Made by a program: the position numbers and the translations under genes. DNA of 32,756 bases from Candidatus Omnitrophota bacterium. Its GTDB lineage: Bacteria; Omnitrophota; Gorgyraeia; Zapsychrales; JAHFFX01. The first letter of the stretch is position 1, and each line of letters opens with the position of its first letter. The notes below the pieces were generated by a model. It was not told where the DNA came from. It saw only the letters and a program-made list of their open reading frames with translations, and did no database searches. This document shows, piece after piece, positions 15,280-23,046 of the stretch. The stretch covers positions 1-32,756 of the forward strand of contig JAHFFY010000021.1 in the NCBI GenBank assembly GCA_023247705.1, read 5' to 3'.

Positions 15280-15858
15280 ATGAAAAAGAATCCAAGAAAA
15301 GAATCCAAAATGAAAAAGATCAGCATCACCACCAAAACCGGAGATCAGGGCAAGACAGGATTGTTTTCCGGCGAACGGGTCTCGAAATATTCGCCGCGCC
15401 TGGAGGCGTACGGGGATTTGGATGAACTGGTCAGTGTCCTAAGTATCGCCCGTCATCATGTCCAAAGCGATGACATGAAAAAAGAAATTCTTGCGCTGCA
15501 GCAGACCCTCTTTATCGCGGCCTCGGAACTCGCGACGACCCCGGCGAAATTGCAAAAACTCCCGCGGCGAATCGATGAACAGCTTCTGAAAGCCTTTGAT
15601 GAAAAACGCCAAGCCCTGGAAGATCAGGTTGAGATACCCCAAGGATTTGTGATCCCCGGCAACACGCTGGCGAGTGCCTACCTGGACTTTGCGCGCACCA
15701 TCGCCCGCCGGTGCGAACGCAAGATCGTCCATCTCCTGGAGGAAAAGACCATCGCCAACGGGCGATTGGTGATCTGGTTTAATCGCCTCTCGGATTACCT
15801 GTATCTCCTGGCCCGTTTCGAAGAAAAAAAACCGCTACTGGTCAAGGACCTCCCATGA
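15280..15858 (+). CDS. Cob(I)alamin adenosyltransferase, PduO type
   Basis: This protein of about 192 residues transfers the adenosyl group of ATP to cob(I)alamin, making coenzyme B12. It has the ATP-binding N-terminal motif TKTGDQGKTGLFSGERVSKYSPRLEAYGDLDEL, then the helical bundle motifs RTIARRCERK and FNRLSDYLYLLAR typical of PduO-type enzymes. The start at 15280 has AGGGG 9 nt upstream; the ATG at 15310 (MKKISITTKTG) gives a more usual N-terminus and is a fair alternative. Its stop overlaps murB by four bases. No AdoCbl-dependent enzyme is in the window, while MetH at the right edge uses methylcobalamin. Confidence 0.92.
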   Translation: MKKNPRKESKMKKISITTKTGDQGKTGLFSGERVSKYSPRLEAYGDLDELVSVLSIARHHVQSDDMKKEILALQQTLFIAASELATTPAKLQKLPRRIDEQLLKAFDEKRQALEDQVEIPQGFVIPGNTLASAYLDFARTIARRCERKIVHLLEEKTIANGRLVIWFNRLSDYLYLLARFEEKKPLLVKDLP

Positions 15859-16814
15859 ACTTAACCGCCCCCGCAAAATCCACCGTTCACTCCAAACCTA
15901 ACGCCCTTCTTTCTGAATACACCACCTTTCGTCTGGGCGGCGCCTGCCGGGAGTTGATTGCCTGCGCGTATCCGCAGGAATTGGAGTCAACCATTCTTGA
16001 TTTAAACAAACGCAACGAAAATTTTATCCTGATCGGCGGCGGGTCGAACCTCGTTGTTGCCGATCAAGGGATCAAGGCGACCGTGATCCGCTATTTAAGC
16101 TGCCAGCCGATCATCATCAAAGAAGAAAACGATCTCATCATCTCCGGAAGCACTCTGCTTGATCACGCGGTCTTGTTTGCCCTGGAAAATTCACTCGAAG
16201 GTCTTAATTATGCCTCTGGAATTCCCGGAACAGTCGGCGGGGCGATCGTTGGCAACGCGGGTGCTTTTGGCAAGCAGGTCGGGGATTATTTAAAATCTGT
16301 TTGTATTCTAACGAAGCAAGGCGTCAAAAAAGAAATCCCGGCGAGTGATCTGGGCTTTCGCTACCGGCATTCCAACCTCAAAGAAACCGGCGACATCGTC
16401 CTGTGGGGCCGATTCGGTTTGTCCTGGGCCGCCCGCGACCCACTCCTGACCGAACGACAAGACATCCTGAAACTCAGATCCGAAAAACATCCCAATCTCC
16501 AAACGCACCCGTGCGCCGGAAGTTTTTTTAGAAACATCGAACCCACCTCAAGGGCTGAACGCCGCCAGGCGACCGGCTGGTTTCTGGAACAAGCCGGTGG
16601 AAAATCGTTAAGTGTCGGCGGCGCCAAAATCTTCGACAGACACGCCAACATCATCGTCAAATCCAACGGCTGCACGTCACAGGATGTCCACGACCTGCAT
16701 CTCTTAATGGCCAAGGCGGTGAAGGAAAAATTTAGTCTGGATTTGGAACGGGAAGTCCGGTTTGTGGGAAATTTCCGCGGGATGCCGGCAGAGACTCAGG
16801 GGTTTATTTGGTGA
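15855..16814 (+). CDS. murB: UDP-N-acetylenolpyruvoylglucosamine reductase
   Basis: MurB reduces the enolpyruvyl group of UDP-GlcNAc-enolpyruvate to give UDP-MurNAc for peptidoglycan. The 319-residue protein has the FAD-binding signatures LIGGGSNLVVADQG and GIPGTVGGAIVGNAGAFGKQVGDYL, the arginine of FRYRHSNLK, and the catalytic serine in CAGSFFRN, as in type II (Bacillus-like) MurB, followed by SVGGAKIFDRHANIIV and the C-terminal LEREVRFVGNF. The start overlaps the adenosyltransferase stop (ATGA). Its last 108 bp are repeated, diverged, 240 bp downstream. Confidence 0.95.
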   Translation: MNLTAPAKSTVHSKPNALLSEYTTFRLGGACRELIACAYPQELESTILDLNKRNENFILIGGGSNLVVADQGIKATVIRYLSCQPIIIKEENDLIISGSTLLDHAVLFALENSLEGLNYASGIPGTVGGAIVGNAGAFGKQVGDYLKSVCILTKQGVKKEIPASDLGFRYRHSNLKETGDIVLWGRFGLSWAARDPLLTERQDILKLRSEKHPNLQTHPCAGSFFRNIEPTSRAERRQATGWFLEQAGGKSLSVGGAKIFDRHANIIVKSNGCTSQDVHDLHLLMAKAVKEKFSLDLEREVRFVGNFRGMPAETQGFIW

Positions 16815-16843
16815 TTTGCATTTTGATTTAAAGATTCCCCAGG

Positions 16844-16891
16844 CTCGACGATTGATGTTGAATTGTGGCCCGCGGGCCACAATTGGTCGAG
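16844..16891. repeat. Nested palindrome downstream of murB
   Basis: A perfect 24-bp palindrome, AATTGTGGCCCG joined to its reverse complement, occupies 16861-16884. Outside it CTCGAC (16844-16849) matches GTCGAG (16886-16891), so a longer interrupted hairpin can form. There is no T-run after it, so it is not a standard terminator. It could be a hairpin repeat or a protein-binding site. Confidence 0.6.
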
Positions 16892-16946
16892 GAGGATATC
16901 TTAAAACAAACTGAAAATTCTGACCTACGCGGTTCGAATTTCTTTG

Positions 16947-17054
16947 ATGGCCAAGGCGGTGAAGGAAAAATTTAGTTTGGATTTGGAACGAGAAGTGCGG
17001 TTTGCGGGAAGGTTTAGGGGGATGCCGGAGAAAGTTAAAAATTTTATCTGGTAA
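16947..17054 (+). pseudogene. murB: Second, diverged copy of the murB 3' end (gene remnant)
   Basis: These 108 bp align without gaps to the last 108 bp of murB (16707-16814), offset by exactly 240 bp. Translated, the copy reads MAKAVKEKFSLDLEREVRF and on to FIW-stop, with several substitutions near the end (AGRFRGMPEKVKNFIW against VGNFRGMPAETQGFIW) and a number of silent changes. The left border is abrupt: before the ATG the sequences no longer match. It has no upstream coding part, so it is the tail of a lost second murB, or a tail left after recombination with a related gene. Confidence 0.85.
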
Positions 17055-17095
17055 AATAGGGAGAGGCGCTATTGCAATAAAAAGTCTCCCTATTT
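17054..17095. terminator. Bidirectional terminator between murB remnant and retropepsin gene
   Basis: AAATAGGGAGA (17054-17064) and TCTCCCTATTT (17085-17095) are perfect 11-bp arms around a 20-nt loop, with T-rich ends in both directions. It lies between the convergent murB remnant and the retropepsin-like gene, whose stop is at 17098. Confidence 0.75.
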
Positions 17096-17097
17096 AA

Positions 17098-17592
17098 TTA
17101 AGATTTTCTTTTGGGATTAATTCGTTCACTCTTTTCAAGCAAATCTATTGGATTCTTATGCGGCGGATAACAATATGAAAAAGTTGTGATACCATTAGTA
17201 TTGGCAATAGCAAAATCTCCCGCTTGGATGATATCCATTCCAATTATTACATCGTAATGTCCCTGCAATAATCCTTCCGATACATTTATATTTGTAAAAA
17301 GCACCCTATTAGGTAAACCAATATCAATGATGTATGTATTAACGACATCCTCGCTGTTCACGCCCTTTACAGTTGCCTTTCCAGTAGGAATTAATCCAAC
17401 GGCATTAATGACCTTTTTAGTAACAACAGAATTTGTCGCGCCTGTATCCCATAAAGCTAAAAAATTTTTAAATTCTTTCGAAGTACCTGGATTAGTAGAT
17501 GAAGGAAGCGATATTCTTACATCCGTAATTAACTCTCTTACAATACCTGAGTACACCGTTTTAAAGGCATGATGAATAATCTGATTTTTCAT
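17098..17592 (-). CDS. Retropepsin-like (clan AA) aspartic protease
   Basis: This 164-residue protein contains one aspartic protease half: the catalytic loop LALWDTGATNSVVTKKVI, with Asp49-Thr-Gly-Ala, preceded by hydrophobic strands, and a second hydrophobic-Gly loop GHYDVIIGMDIIQAGDFAI, as in retroviral-type pepsins that act as homodimers. A GNMDI-like match to retropepsins gives confidence in the fold; the substrate is unknown. There is no signal peptide or membrane segment, so it should act in the cytoplasm. The start overlaps the stop of the small DUF5678-like gene (ATGA), meaning the two proteins are made together. Coding is more AT-rich than in the flanking moaA and murB, which suggests horizontal acquisition. 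Confidence 0.85.
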   Translation of the reverse strand: MKNQIIHHAFKTVYSGIVRELITDVRISLPSSTNPGTSKEFKNFLALWDTGATNSVVTKKVINAVGLIPTGKATVKGVNSEDVVNTYIIDIGLPNRVLFTNINVSEGLLQGHYDVIIGMDIIQAGDFAIANTNGITTFSYCYPPHKNPIDLLEKSERINPKRKS

Positions 17593-17828
17593 TTATGAAC
17601 AGAAACTCTGGAGGAGAACCTCTGGATCACATCATCTTCACCGCGGGAAACTTTCTGAATAAGGAAGGTTCCAATATCATGAGTAGAAGATGCCTCTTTA
17701 AGGGCCTCTTCACGAGAAGCATAACTACCAATAACCCCATTTCCCACAATAACAATAAATTTCCCTTCGTGGGTTTTGAGCAAAACATCCTTATGTTTCA
17801 AGAAATATTGATATTCTTTCTCTAGCAT
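17589..17828 (-). CDS. DUF5678-like small protein, partner of the retropepsin
   Basis: This 79-residue protein has the pattern YFLKHKDVLLKTHEGKFIVIVGNGVIGSYASREEALKEA and ends near GTFLIQKVSRGEDD, which fits the DUF5678 type of small alpha-beta domain (a GK[FW]-V-hydrophobic strand, a V-x-G-S/x turn, then a helix rich in E-A). The function of that family is unknown. The ATG at 17828 is chosen because AGAGGTG ends 6 nt before it; a GTG at 17837 would destroy that spacing. It is the first gene of a two-gene unit with its own promoter, and its stop overlaps the protease start. It could be a substrate, inhibitor or adaptor of the protease; this is inference. Confidence 0.75.
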   Translation of the reverse strand: MLEKEYQYFLKHKDVLLKTHEGKFIVIVGNGVIGSYASREEALKEASSTHDIGTFLIQKVSRGEDDVIQRFSSRVSVHK

Positions 17829-17847
17829 TTTTATCACCTCTGCTGAA

Positions 17848-17875
17848 ATTGTACCCTTTTTTTAATACTTTTCAA
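17848..17875 (-). promoter_or_regulatory. Promoter of the DUF5678/retropepsin module
   Basis: On the minus strand TTGAAA and TACAAT are separated by 16 bp, with the -10 box about 20 bp before the start at 17828. The surrounding 150 bp after moaA are AT-rich and show no clear terminator, so moaA read-through into the module is also possible. Confidence 0.55.
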
Positions 17876-17990
17876 ATAAAATTTATTTTCTAAGCTAAAA
17901 CTTATCATTCCTGGAGGGCATGACTCTTGCAACCTTCAAACAGTTTAGCTATTTAAACTCATGTCCTACTTCTTTGTATTTCACGACTAA

Positions 17991-19088
17991 CTATCCACCG
18001 ATCTGAAACATCTCCACTTTCTTCAAAGGCTTTTCCTGGCGGGAAGACAACAGAAAACGATTTTCGGAATAACGATCGTCTCTTTTTTTCCAGATATCCT
18101 TGATCATCGCCAAAAGTTCTTGATCGGATGCCCCTGCTCTTAAAGGTGTACGCAAGTCCGTTCCTTGGCCGGAAAACAGACAAGTATAGATTTTGCCGTC
18201 GGTTGAAAGCCGCGCGCGTGTGCAGGAGCCGCAGAAAGGCTGGGTCACCGAAGAAATAAATCCGATTTCACCCCCGCCGTCTTCAAACTGGTAACGGGAC
18301 GCGACTTCGCCGTGATAGTTGGGTTTGATTAAACGTAACGGGAAGACTTCATTGATACGCCGGTAAAGTTCTGATGAAGGCACGACAAACTCCGAGGTCC
18401 AGTGATTGCAGTTTCCTACGTCCATGTATTCGATAAACCGCAGGATGTGTCCGGTCCCTTTAAAAAACCGGACCAGATCGAGGATCGTATGATCGTTGAT
18501 CCCTTTTTGCACGACCACATTGATCTTGATGTCCTGAAATCCGACGCGCTGGGCTTCCTCAATACCTTTTAGGACTTGCGCCACGGGAACGCGGGTACCG
18601 CTCATCTTGCGGAAGATTTCGTCATGGAGCGTATCCAGGCTGACCGTCAGCCGTTGCAGTCCGGCGGCCTTGAGAGTCTTGGCCTGTGGAGCCAGCAGAC
18701 TTCCGTTGGTCGTCAATGCGAGATCATCGATCTGCTCAAACCGGCTTAATTCCTGGATCAGCTCGGCAAGATCCGGACGCAACAGCGGTTCGCCTCCGGT
18801 CAAACGCACCTTGTTCACCCCGATCTCCAAAAAAAGTTTCGTCACACGGAGGATCTCCCCGAAACTGAGCCACTCTTCTTTCTTCAAAAATTGATAATGC
18901 CGCGCGTACTCTTCCTCCGGCATACAATACGTACAGCGGAAATTGCACCGGTCGATCACCGAAATCCTTAAATCATGAATGGCCCGGTGAAACACATCCT
19001 GCACCGTCTTAGGACGCGGATTACCGCCGCTCACCAACGATCGTTGTGAATTTGTGCTGATCCGTGTTGTTTGTCGGACAAATGTCAT
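17991..19088 (-). CDS. moaA: GTP 3',8-cyclase (radical SAM)
   Basis: MoaA starts molybdopterin synthesis by the radical-SAM conversion of GTP, which with MoaC gives cPMP. The 365-residue protein has the SAM cluster motif CNFRCTYC (Cys-x3-Cys-x2-Cys) after ISVIDR, the TGGEPLLRPDL glycine loop, the second cluster CGSCTRARLSTDGKIYTCLF, and the C-terminal double glycine (MFQIGG) required for activity. The ATG at 19088 starts after the sufU stop; a GTG or ATG further upstream would overlap sufU by 44 nt and adds non-conserved residues. It sits at the end of the suf operon, so Fe-S assembly and an Fe-S client enzyme are encoded together. Confidence 0.96.
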   Translation of the reverse strand: MTFVRQTTRISTNSQRSLVSGGNPRPKTVQDVFHRAIHDLRISVIDRCNFRCTYCMPEEEYARHYQFLKKEEWLSFGEILRVTKLFLEIGVNKVRLTGGEPLLRPDLAELIQELSRFEQIDDLALTTNGSLLAPQAKTLKAAGLQRLTVSLDTLHDEIFRKMSGTRVPVAQVLKGIEEAQRVGFQDIKINVVVQKGINDHTILDLVRFFKGTGHILRFIEYMDVGNCNHWTSEFVVPSSELYRRINEVFPLRLIKPNYHGEVASRYQFEDGGGEIGFISSVTQPFCGSCTRARLSTDGKIYTCLFSGQGTDLRTPLRAGASDQELLAMIKDIWKKRDDRYSENRFLLSSRQEKPLKKVEMFQIGG

Positions 19089-19098
19089 GGCTTGATTT

Positions 19099-19560
19099 TT
19101 ATTTTTCGGTTGAGACCGTTTTGACCTTGTGCAAGGCACCATTCATCGTATGCCACGAAAGGCTGGCGCATTTCACCCGGGCGGGATAATGCCAGATGCC
19201 GGAAAAGATGGCTAATTTACCTAAAATGTTAGTTTCCGAATCCGATTTTAATTCTCCGATGATCAAACGATGGAATTGATTAAAGAGCGTCTCGGCTTCG
19301 CTCACGGTCTTGCCCTTCAGATTGACCGTCATCAGGGACGCCGACGCCTTGGAAATGGCACAGCCCGATCCCTCGAAGGCGATGTCTTCGATAATATTCT
19401 TGTCGTTGACTTTTAAAGCAACGGTCAGGTGGTCTCCGCACAGCGGATTATACCCTTCGGCAAAATGCGTCGGATTTTCCAGCTTTTTAAAATTGCGGGG
19501 CTTTTTGTTGTGCTCCAAAATTAATTCCTGATAAAGTTCGTCTTGGTTCGTTAATGTCAT
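19099..19560 (-). CDS. sufU: SufU/IscU-type Fe-S scaffold or sulfur-transfer protein
   Basis: This 153-residue protein has the three SufU/IscU cysteines: in NPLCGDHLTV, EGSGCAISKASASLM and RVKCASLSWHT, with the aspartate of CGD in place. SufU is a zinc-dependent sulfur acceptor for SufS in Gram-positive-type SUF systems and is related to the scaffold IscU. The long insert before the last cysteine (LFNQFHRLIIGELKSDSETNILGKLAIFSG) is characteristic of SufU rather than IscU. It overlaps sufS by four bases (ATGA) and lies 10 nt before moaA. Confidence 0.93.
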   Translation of the reverse strand: MTLTNQDELYQELILEHNKKPRNFKKLENPTHFAEGYNPLCGDHLTVALKVNDKNIIEDIAFEGSGCAISKASASLMTVNLKGKTVSEAETLFNQFHRLIIGELKSDSETNILGKLAIFSGIWHYPARVKCASLSWHTMNGALHKVKTVSTEK

Positions 19561-20783
19561 GCAAACACATCCTTCGCTTTGAGAATCGCTGCCGCCAGGA
19601 CATCAATTTCTTCTTTGGTATTATAAAAGGCCAACGAGGCGCGAGCGGTCGCCGGAACATTGAATCGCTGCATCACCGGCATCGTGCAATGATGGCCGGT
19701 GCGGATCGCCACCCCTTCGCGGTCAACGAGCGTTCCCAAATCATGCGGATGGATGTCTGGCAGAATAAACGCCAGGATCGCCGCTTTTTCCCGTGCGGTT
19801 CCAATCAATTGGAGATCCGAAATTTTAGATAAAAGCTTCGTCCCGTACGCGAGTAATTCCTGTTCATACGTAAAAATATTTTCTAACCCAACGGCCTGCA
19901 CATAATCGATCGCCGCCCCAAGCCCGATGACACCCGCAATCGATGGCGTTCCCGCTTCAAATTTATAAGGGAGAATATTGTAAGTCGTTTTTTCAAAAGT
20001 AACGGAAGCGATCATATCTCCGCCTCCTTCCATCGGCGGCATGGCGTTTAGATATTTCGCTTTGCCGTAAAGGACACCGACGCCGGTGGGCCCGAATAGT
20101 TTGTGTCCGGAGAACGCCAGAAAATCGCAATCCAGCTCCTGCACGTCCACTTTCAGATGATTGACCGCTTGCGCGCCGTCGATTAAGACCGGGACTTTCA
20201 AACGATGGGCAGCCGCGATCATTTTCTTGACGGGGTTAATGGTCCCCAACGAATTAGAAATATAAACCAGCGCGACAAATTTTGTTTTGGGATTCAGAAA
20301 TTTTTCAAACTCCGGCATCATCAACTCGCCCTGATCGTTGATCGGAATGACTTTCAGCACACAGCCCTTTTCTTCGCACAGCATCTGCCAGGGAACAATA
20401 TTAGAATGGTGCTCCATATGGGAGATGATGATTTCATCCCCTGCTTTTAAAAATGTCCGACCGTAACTTTGGGCCACGAGATTGATGGAGTTGGTCGTCC
20501 CTTTAGTAAAGATGATCTCTTCCGTTTTCTTGGCGTTGATGAAATCTCTGACCTTCTGACGGGCCGCTTCAAAATCCTTGGTGGCCTGCTCGCTTAAGAA
20601 ATGGACCCCGCGATGGACGTTGGAGCATTCATTTTTATAATAGGTTTCCAGCGTTTCGATGACGGAGTTAGGTTTGAAGGTCGTGGCGGCGTTGTCCAGA
20701 TAAACCAACGGCCTGCCTCTGACTGTGGTCGTCAGATTGGGGAAATCTTTACGGATCTTTTTGATATTAAAAGAGGTCGACAT
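19557..20783 (-). CDS. sufS: Cysteine desulfurase (SufS type)
   Basis: SufS takes sulfur from cysteine with PLP and passes it to SufU or SufE. The 408-residue protein shows YLDNAATTFKP, GTTNSINLVAQSYG, the SHMEHHSNIVPWQ histidine motif, the PLP lysine in FSGHKLFGPTGVGVLYG and the active cysteine in RTGHHCTMPVMQRF. The ATG at 20783 gives a normal SufS N-terminus (MSTSFNIKKIRKDFPNL); an upstream start at 20846 would read through a palindromic repeat and add a low-complexity stretch. The stop overlaps sufU (ATGA). It is separated from sufD by 111 nt that contain the palindromic repeat. Confidence 0.96.
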   Translation of the reverse strand: MSTSFNIKKIRKDFPNLTTTVRGRPLVYLDNAATTFKPNSVIETLETYYKNECSNVHRGVHFLSEQATKDFEAARQKVRDFINAKKTEEIIFTKGTTNSINLVAQSYGRTFLKAGDEIIISHMEHHSNIVPWQMLCEEKGCVLKVIPINDQGELMMPEFEKFLNPKTKFVALVYISNSLGTINPVKKMIAAAHRLKVPVLIDGAQAVNHLKVDVQELDCDFLAFSGHKLFGPTGVGVLYGKAKYLNAMPPMEGGGDMIASVTFEKTTYNILPYKFEAGTPSIAGVIGLGAAIDYVQAVGLENIFTYEQELLAYGTKLLSKISDLQLIGTAREKAAILAFILPDIHPHDLGTLVDREGVAIRTGHHCTMPVMQRFNVPATARASLAFYNTKEEIDVLAAAILKAKDVFA

Positions 20784-20832
20784 GGGTTTGCTCGTTTTTT
20801 GTTCTGTCTTAGCGGTTTTATTTTCTTTACCG

Positions 20833-20876
20833 TCATTGCGGGCCATCGCTGTTTAAGCGTGGTGGCTAAGCAATGA
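20833..20876. repeat. REP-like palindromic element between sufD and sufS
   Basis: TCATTGC (20833-20839) and GCAATGA (20870-20876) form the outer arms; inside, GCCATCGCT pairs with AGCG and TGGTGGC across a short loop. The TCATTGC...GCAATGA arms are like the widespread GTCATTGCGAG-type intergenic palindromes. Its place inside an operon suggests an effect on mRNA stability or a recent insertion. It is not a terminator by base composition. Confidence 0.6.
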
Positions 20877-20894
20877 CAAAAAAACGATTCAGCT

Positions 20895-22205
20895 TTAATC
20901 TTGAAAATATTCCGCCAAAAGCTTATTCAACTTGGCTACGATCGACTCATCGGCAATGCGGTTCAAGATATCATCGACAAAACCCCGCGCGAGCATTTCG
21001 ACGGCCTGGGATTTCGGAATGCAGCGGGTCTGAAGATAAAAGATTTCGTCTTCATTCAGCTGCCCGATCGTAGCGCCGTGCGTGCATTTGACATCATCGG
21101 CAAAGATCTCCAATTGCGGTTTGGTATCGACCCGGCAATCAGGACCTAAAAGCAAATTCTTATTCAATTGATAAGAGTTGGTTTGCTGCGCTTCTTTTTT
21201 GACGAAAATTTTTCCGTTGAAAACCGCGCGGGCGGCATCGTATAAAATTCCTTTATAAAGTTGCGTACTCGTGCAGTTCGGCGGACGATGATCGACTGCG
21301 GTATGATTGTCGACATGCTGGTTTCCGTTGATCAAATACAGTCCGTTTAAGGTCGCGTGCGCGCCGGAACCGTTCAAAACAATATTCAGATTATTCCGGG
21401 TGATCTTACCGCCGGTCATTAACGAAAATGAATCGAGCTGGCTATCCCGTTCCTGCCAGACCCGGGTCGTTCCGATATGAAACGCGTTTTTGCTTTCGCC
21501 CTGGGCTTTGCAATACACCAGTTTGGCGTCTTGATCCAGCACGATATCGGACAAGGCGTTGGTTAGATACGTATCGTCGGAAAAAGACAAGTGGCTTTCC
21601 ATCACCTGGGCTTCGGCGGACTTACCCAGCATGATCAGGCTGCGCGGAAACGAAGACACGCTTGATTTCACGGCGTCGGTCACATGAATGATATGGATCA
21701 GCGGTTTTATGACTGTTTTCGGATCAATCTGAACAAAGGCAACCCGATAAAGAAACGCTTTATTCAATGCAATAAACGAATCATCCTGATCCTGCGGATA
21801 GCGCTGCAACACAAAGGCCGCTTCTTTCTGACTGTAGAGCGCGGCGTCGTTGACATCGGCGACCTTGAGACCTTTGGGAAGTTTCTTTAGGTTGGATAAC
21901 TCTTCGGAAAAAACACCGTTGATAAAAACCAGATTGATCTCTTCTTTCCTGTAATAGGCCTTGAGTTCTTTGAGTTGAGCCATTTTACTGGAATCGCTTG
22001 CGATCTGGAATTGATGCTCTTTGAGCGAAGCAACGTTGGTGTATTTCCACTCTTCCTCTTTAACCGTCGGGAGTCCCCGTTTGGCAAAACGATCCAGGGA
22101 TTCTTTGCGCAGGTTGTAGGCCCACAGTGGAGATTCTTGTTTGACGAGGATTTCGAATTCCTTTAACCCGGAGATAAAAGAGAGCTGATCATTTTTGACT
22201 ATCAT
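20895..22205 (-). CDS. sufD: Fe-S assembly protein SufD
   Basis: This 436-residue protein is the SufD partner of the SufBC2D scaffold complex. The N-terminal part is helical (FAKRGLPTVKEEEWKYTNVASLKEH), while the beta-helix core and C-terminus (NGLYLINGNQHVDNHTAVDH, KPQLEIFADDVKCTHGATIG and MLARGFVDDIL) are typical and contain the conserved cysteine and histidine near the SufBD interface. A weak ribosome binding site (AAGGAAA) precedes the ATG. It follows sufC by 15 nt and is on the same operon. Confidence 0.95.
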   Translation of the reverse strand: MIVKNDQLSFISGLKEFEILVKQESPLWAYNLRKESLDRFAKRGLPTVKEEEWKYTNVASLKEHQFQIASDSSKMAQLKELKAYYRKEEINLVFINGVFSEELSNLKKLPKGLKVADVNDAALYSQKEAAFVLQRYPQDQDDSFIALNKAFLYRVAFVQIDPKTVIKPLIHIIHVTDAVKSSVSSFPRSLIMLGKSAEAQVMESHLSFSDDTYLTNALSDIVLDQDAKLVYCKAQGESKNAFHIGTTRVWQERDSQLDSFSLMTGGKITRNNLNIVLNGSGAHATLNGLYLINGNQHVDNHTAVDHRPPNCTSTQLYKGILYDAARAVFNGKIFVKKEAQQTNSYQLNKNLLLGPDCRVDTKPQLEIFADDVKCTHGATIGQLNEDEIFYLQTRCIPKSQAVEMLARGFVDDILNRIADESIVAKLNKLLAEYFQD

Positions 22206-22220
22206 GGCATTTCCTTATCA

Positions 22221-22970
22221 TTACGACAACCAGTCATATCCTTTTTCTTCCACTTTCAACGCCAATTCTTTGCCTGCCGATTTCACAATCTTGCCGTTCA
22301 CCAGAATGTGGACAAAATCAGGGACGATATAATTCAAAAGTCTTTGATAATGCGTGATCAGAAGGATTGCGTTCTTTTTACTTTTCAGCTTGTTGACGCC
22401 GTCCGCGACGATCCGCATGGAATCGATGTCCAGTCCGGAATCGGTCTCATCCAGGACCGCGAACCGCGGGTTTAAAATCGCCATCTGCAAGATCTCGTTG
22501 CGTTTTTTCTCTCCGCCGGAAAAATCAACGTTGACCGGACGGTTGATAAATTTTTCATCCATATCCAGGAGTTTCATTTTCTTTCTTAGATACTCATCGA
22601 ACTCCAATGGGTCCATTTCTTCGGCCCCCTGATGTTTACAGATCTCATTAAAGGCCGCCCGCAAGAAGACCGATGAACTGACCCCCGGGATCTCAACCGG
22701 ATATTGGAAAGCCAGAAAAATCCCTTCCCTCGCCCGCTCTTCCGGTTCCAATTCCAAAAGGTTGATTTTTTTGAAATTCACCTCATATTCGATGACGCCC
22801 TGCGTGACGCTGTAATCCGGATGGCCGGCGATCACCTTCGATAAAGTGCTCTTTCCGGAACCGTTGGGTCCCATAATCGCGTGAACTTCACCGGAGTTGA
22901 TCTTCAGGTTGATCCCGTTTAAAATCGGGCTTTCATGAATACTGGCATATAAATCTTTAATCTCTAGCAT
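22221..22970 (-). CDS. sufC: Fe-S assembly ATPase SufC
   Basis: This 249-residue ABC-type ATPase powers the SufBCD complex. It has Walker [10 protein letters not shown], the Q-loop [13 protein letters not shown], signature [11 protein letters not shown], Walker [15 protein letters not shown], and the switch histidine in LLITHYQR. The Q-loop and signature are those of SufC rather than transporters. The ATG has AGAGG 9 nt upstream. It lies 76 nt after sufB. Confidence 0.97.
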   Translation of the reverse strand: MLEIKDLYASIHESPILNGINLKINSGEVHAIMGPNGSGKSTLSKVIAGHPDYSVTQGVIEYEVNFKKINLLELEPEERAREGIFLAFQYPVEIPGVSSSVFLRAAFNEICKHQGAEEMDPLEFDEYLRKKMKLLDMDEKFINRPVNVDFSGGEKKRNEILQMAILNPRFAVLDETDSGLDIDSMRIVADGVNKLKSKKNAILLITHYQRLLNYIVPDFVHILVNGKIVKSAGKELALKVEEKGYDWLS

Positions 22971-23046
22971 GATCTAATACCTCTTTGTTTGAGGGATGAT
23001 GTTTACCCATCGATAGAATTGGGGAGATAACACGGTGCAAAAATAA

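Noticed and set aside
19089-19142. Upstream start of moaA overlapping sufU
   Set aside because: The extra residues are not conserved and the overlap of 44 nt is unlikely; ATG at 19088 follows the sufU stop.
20784-20846. N-terminal extension of sufS
   Set aside because: It would translate the palindromic repeat and a lysine-threonine-rich stretch; SufS homologues start at the ATG at 20783.
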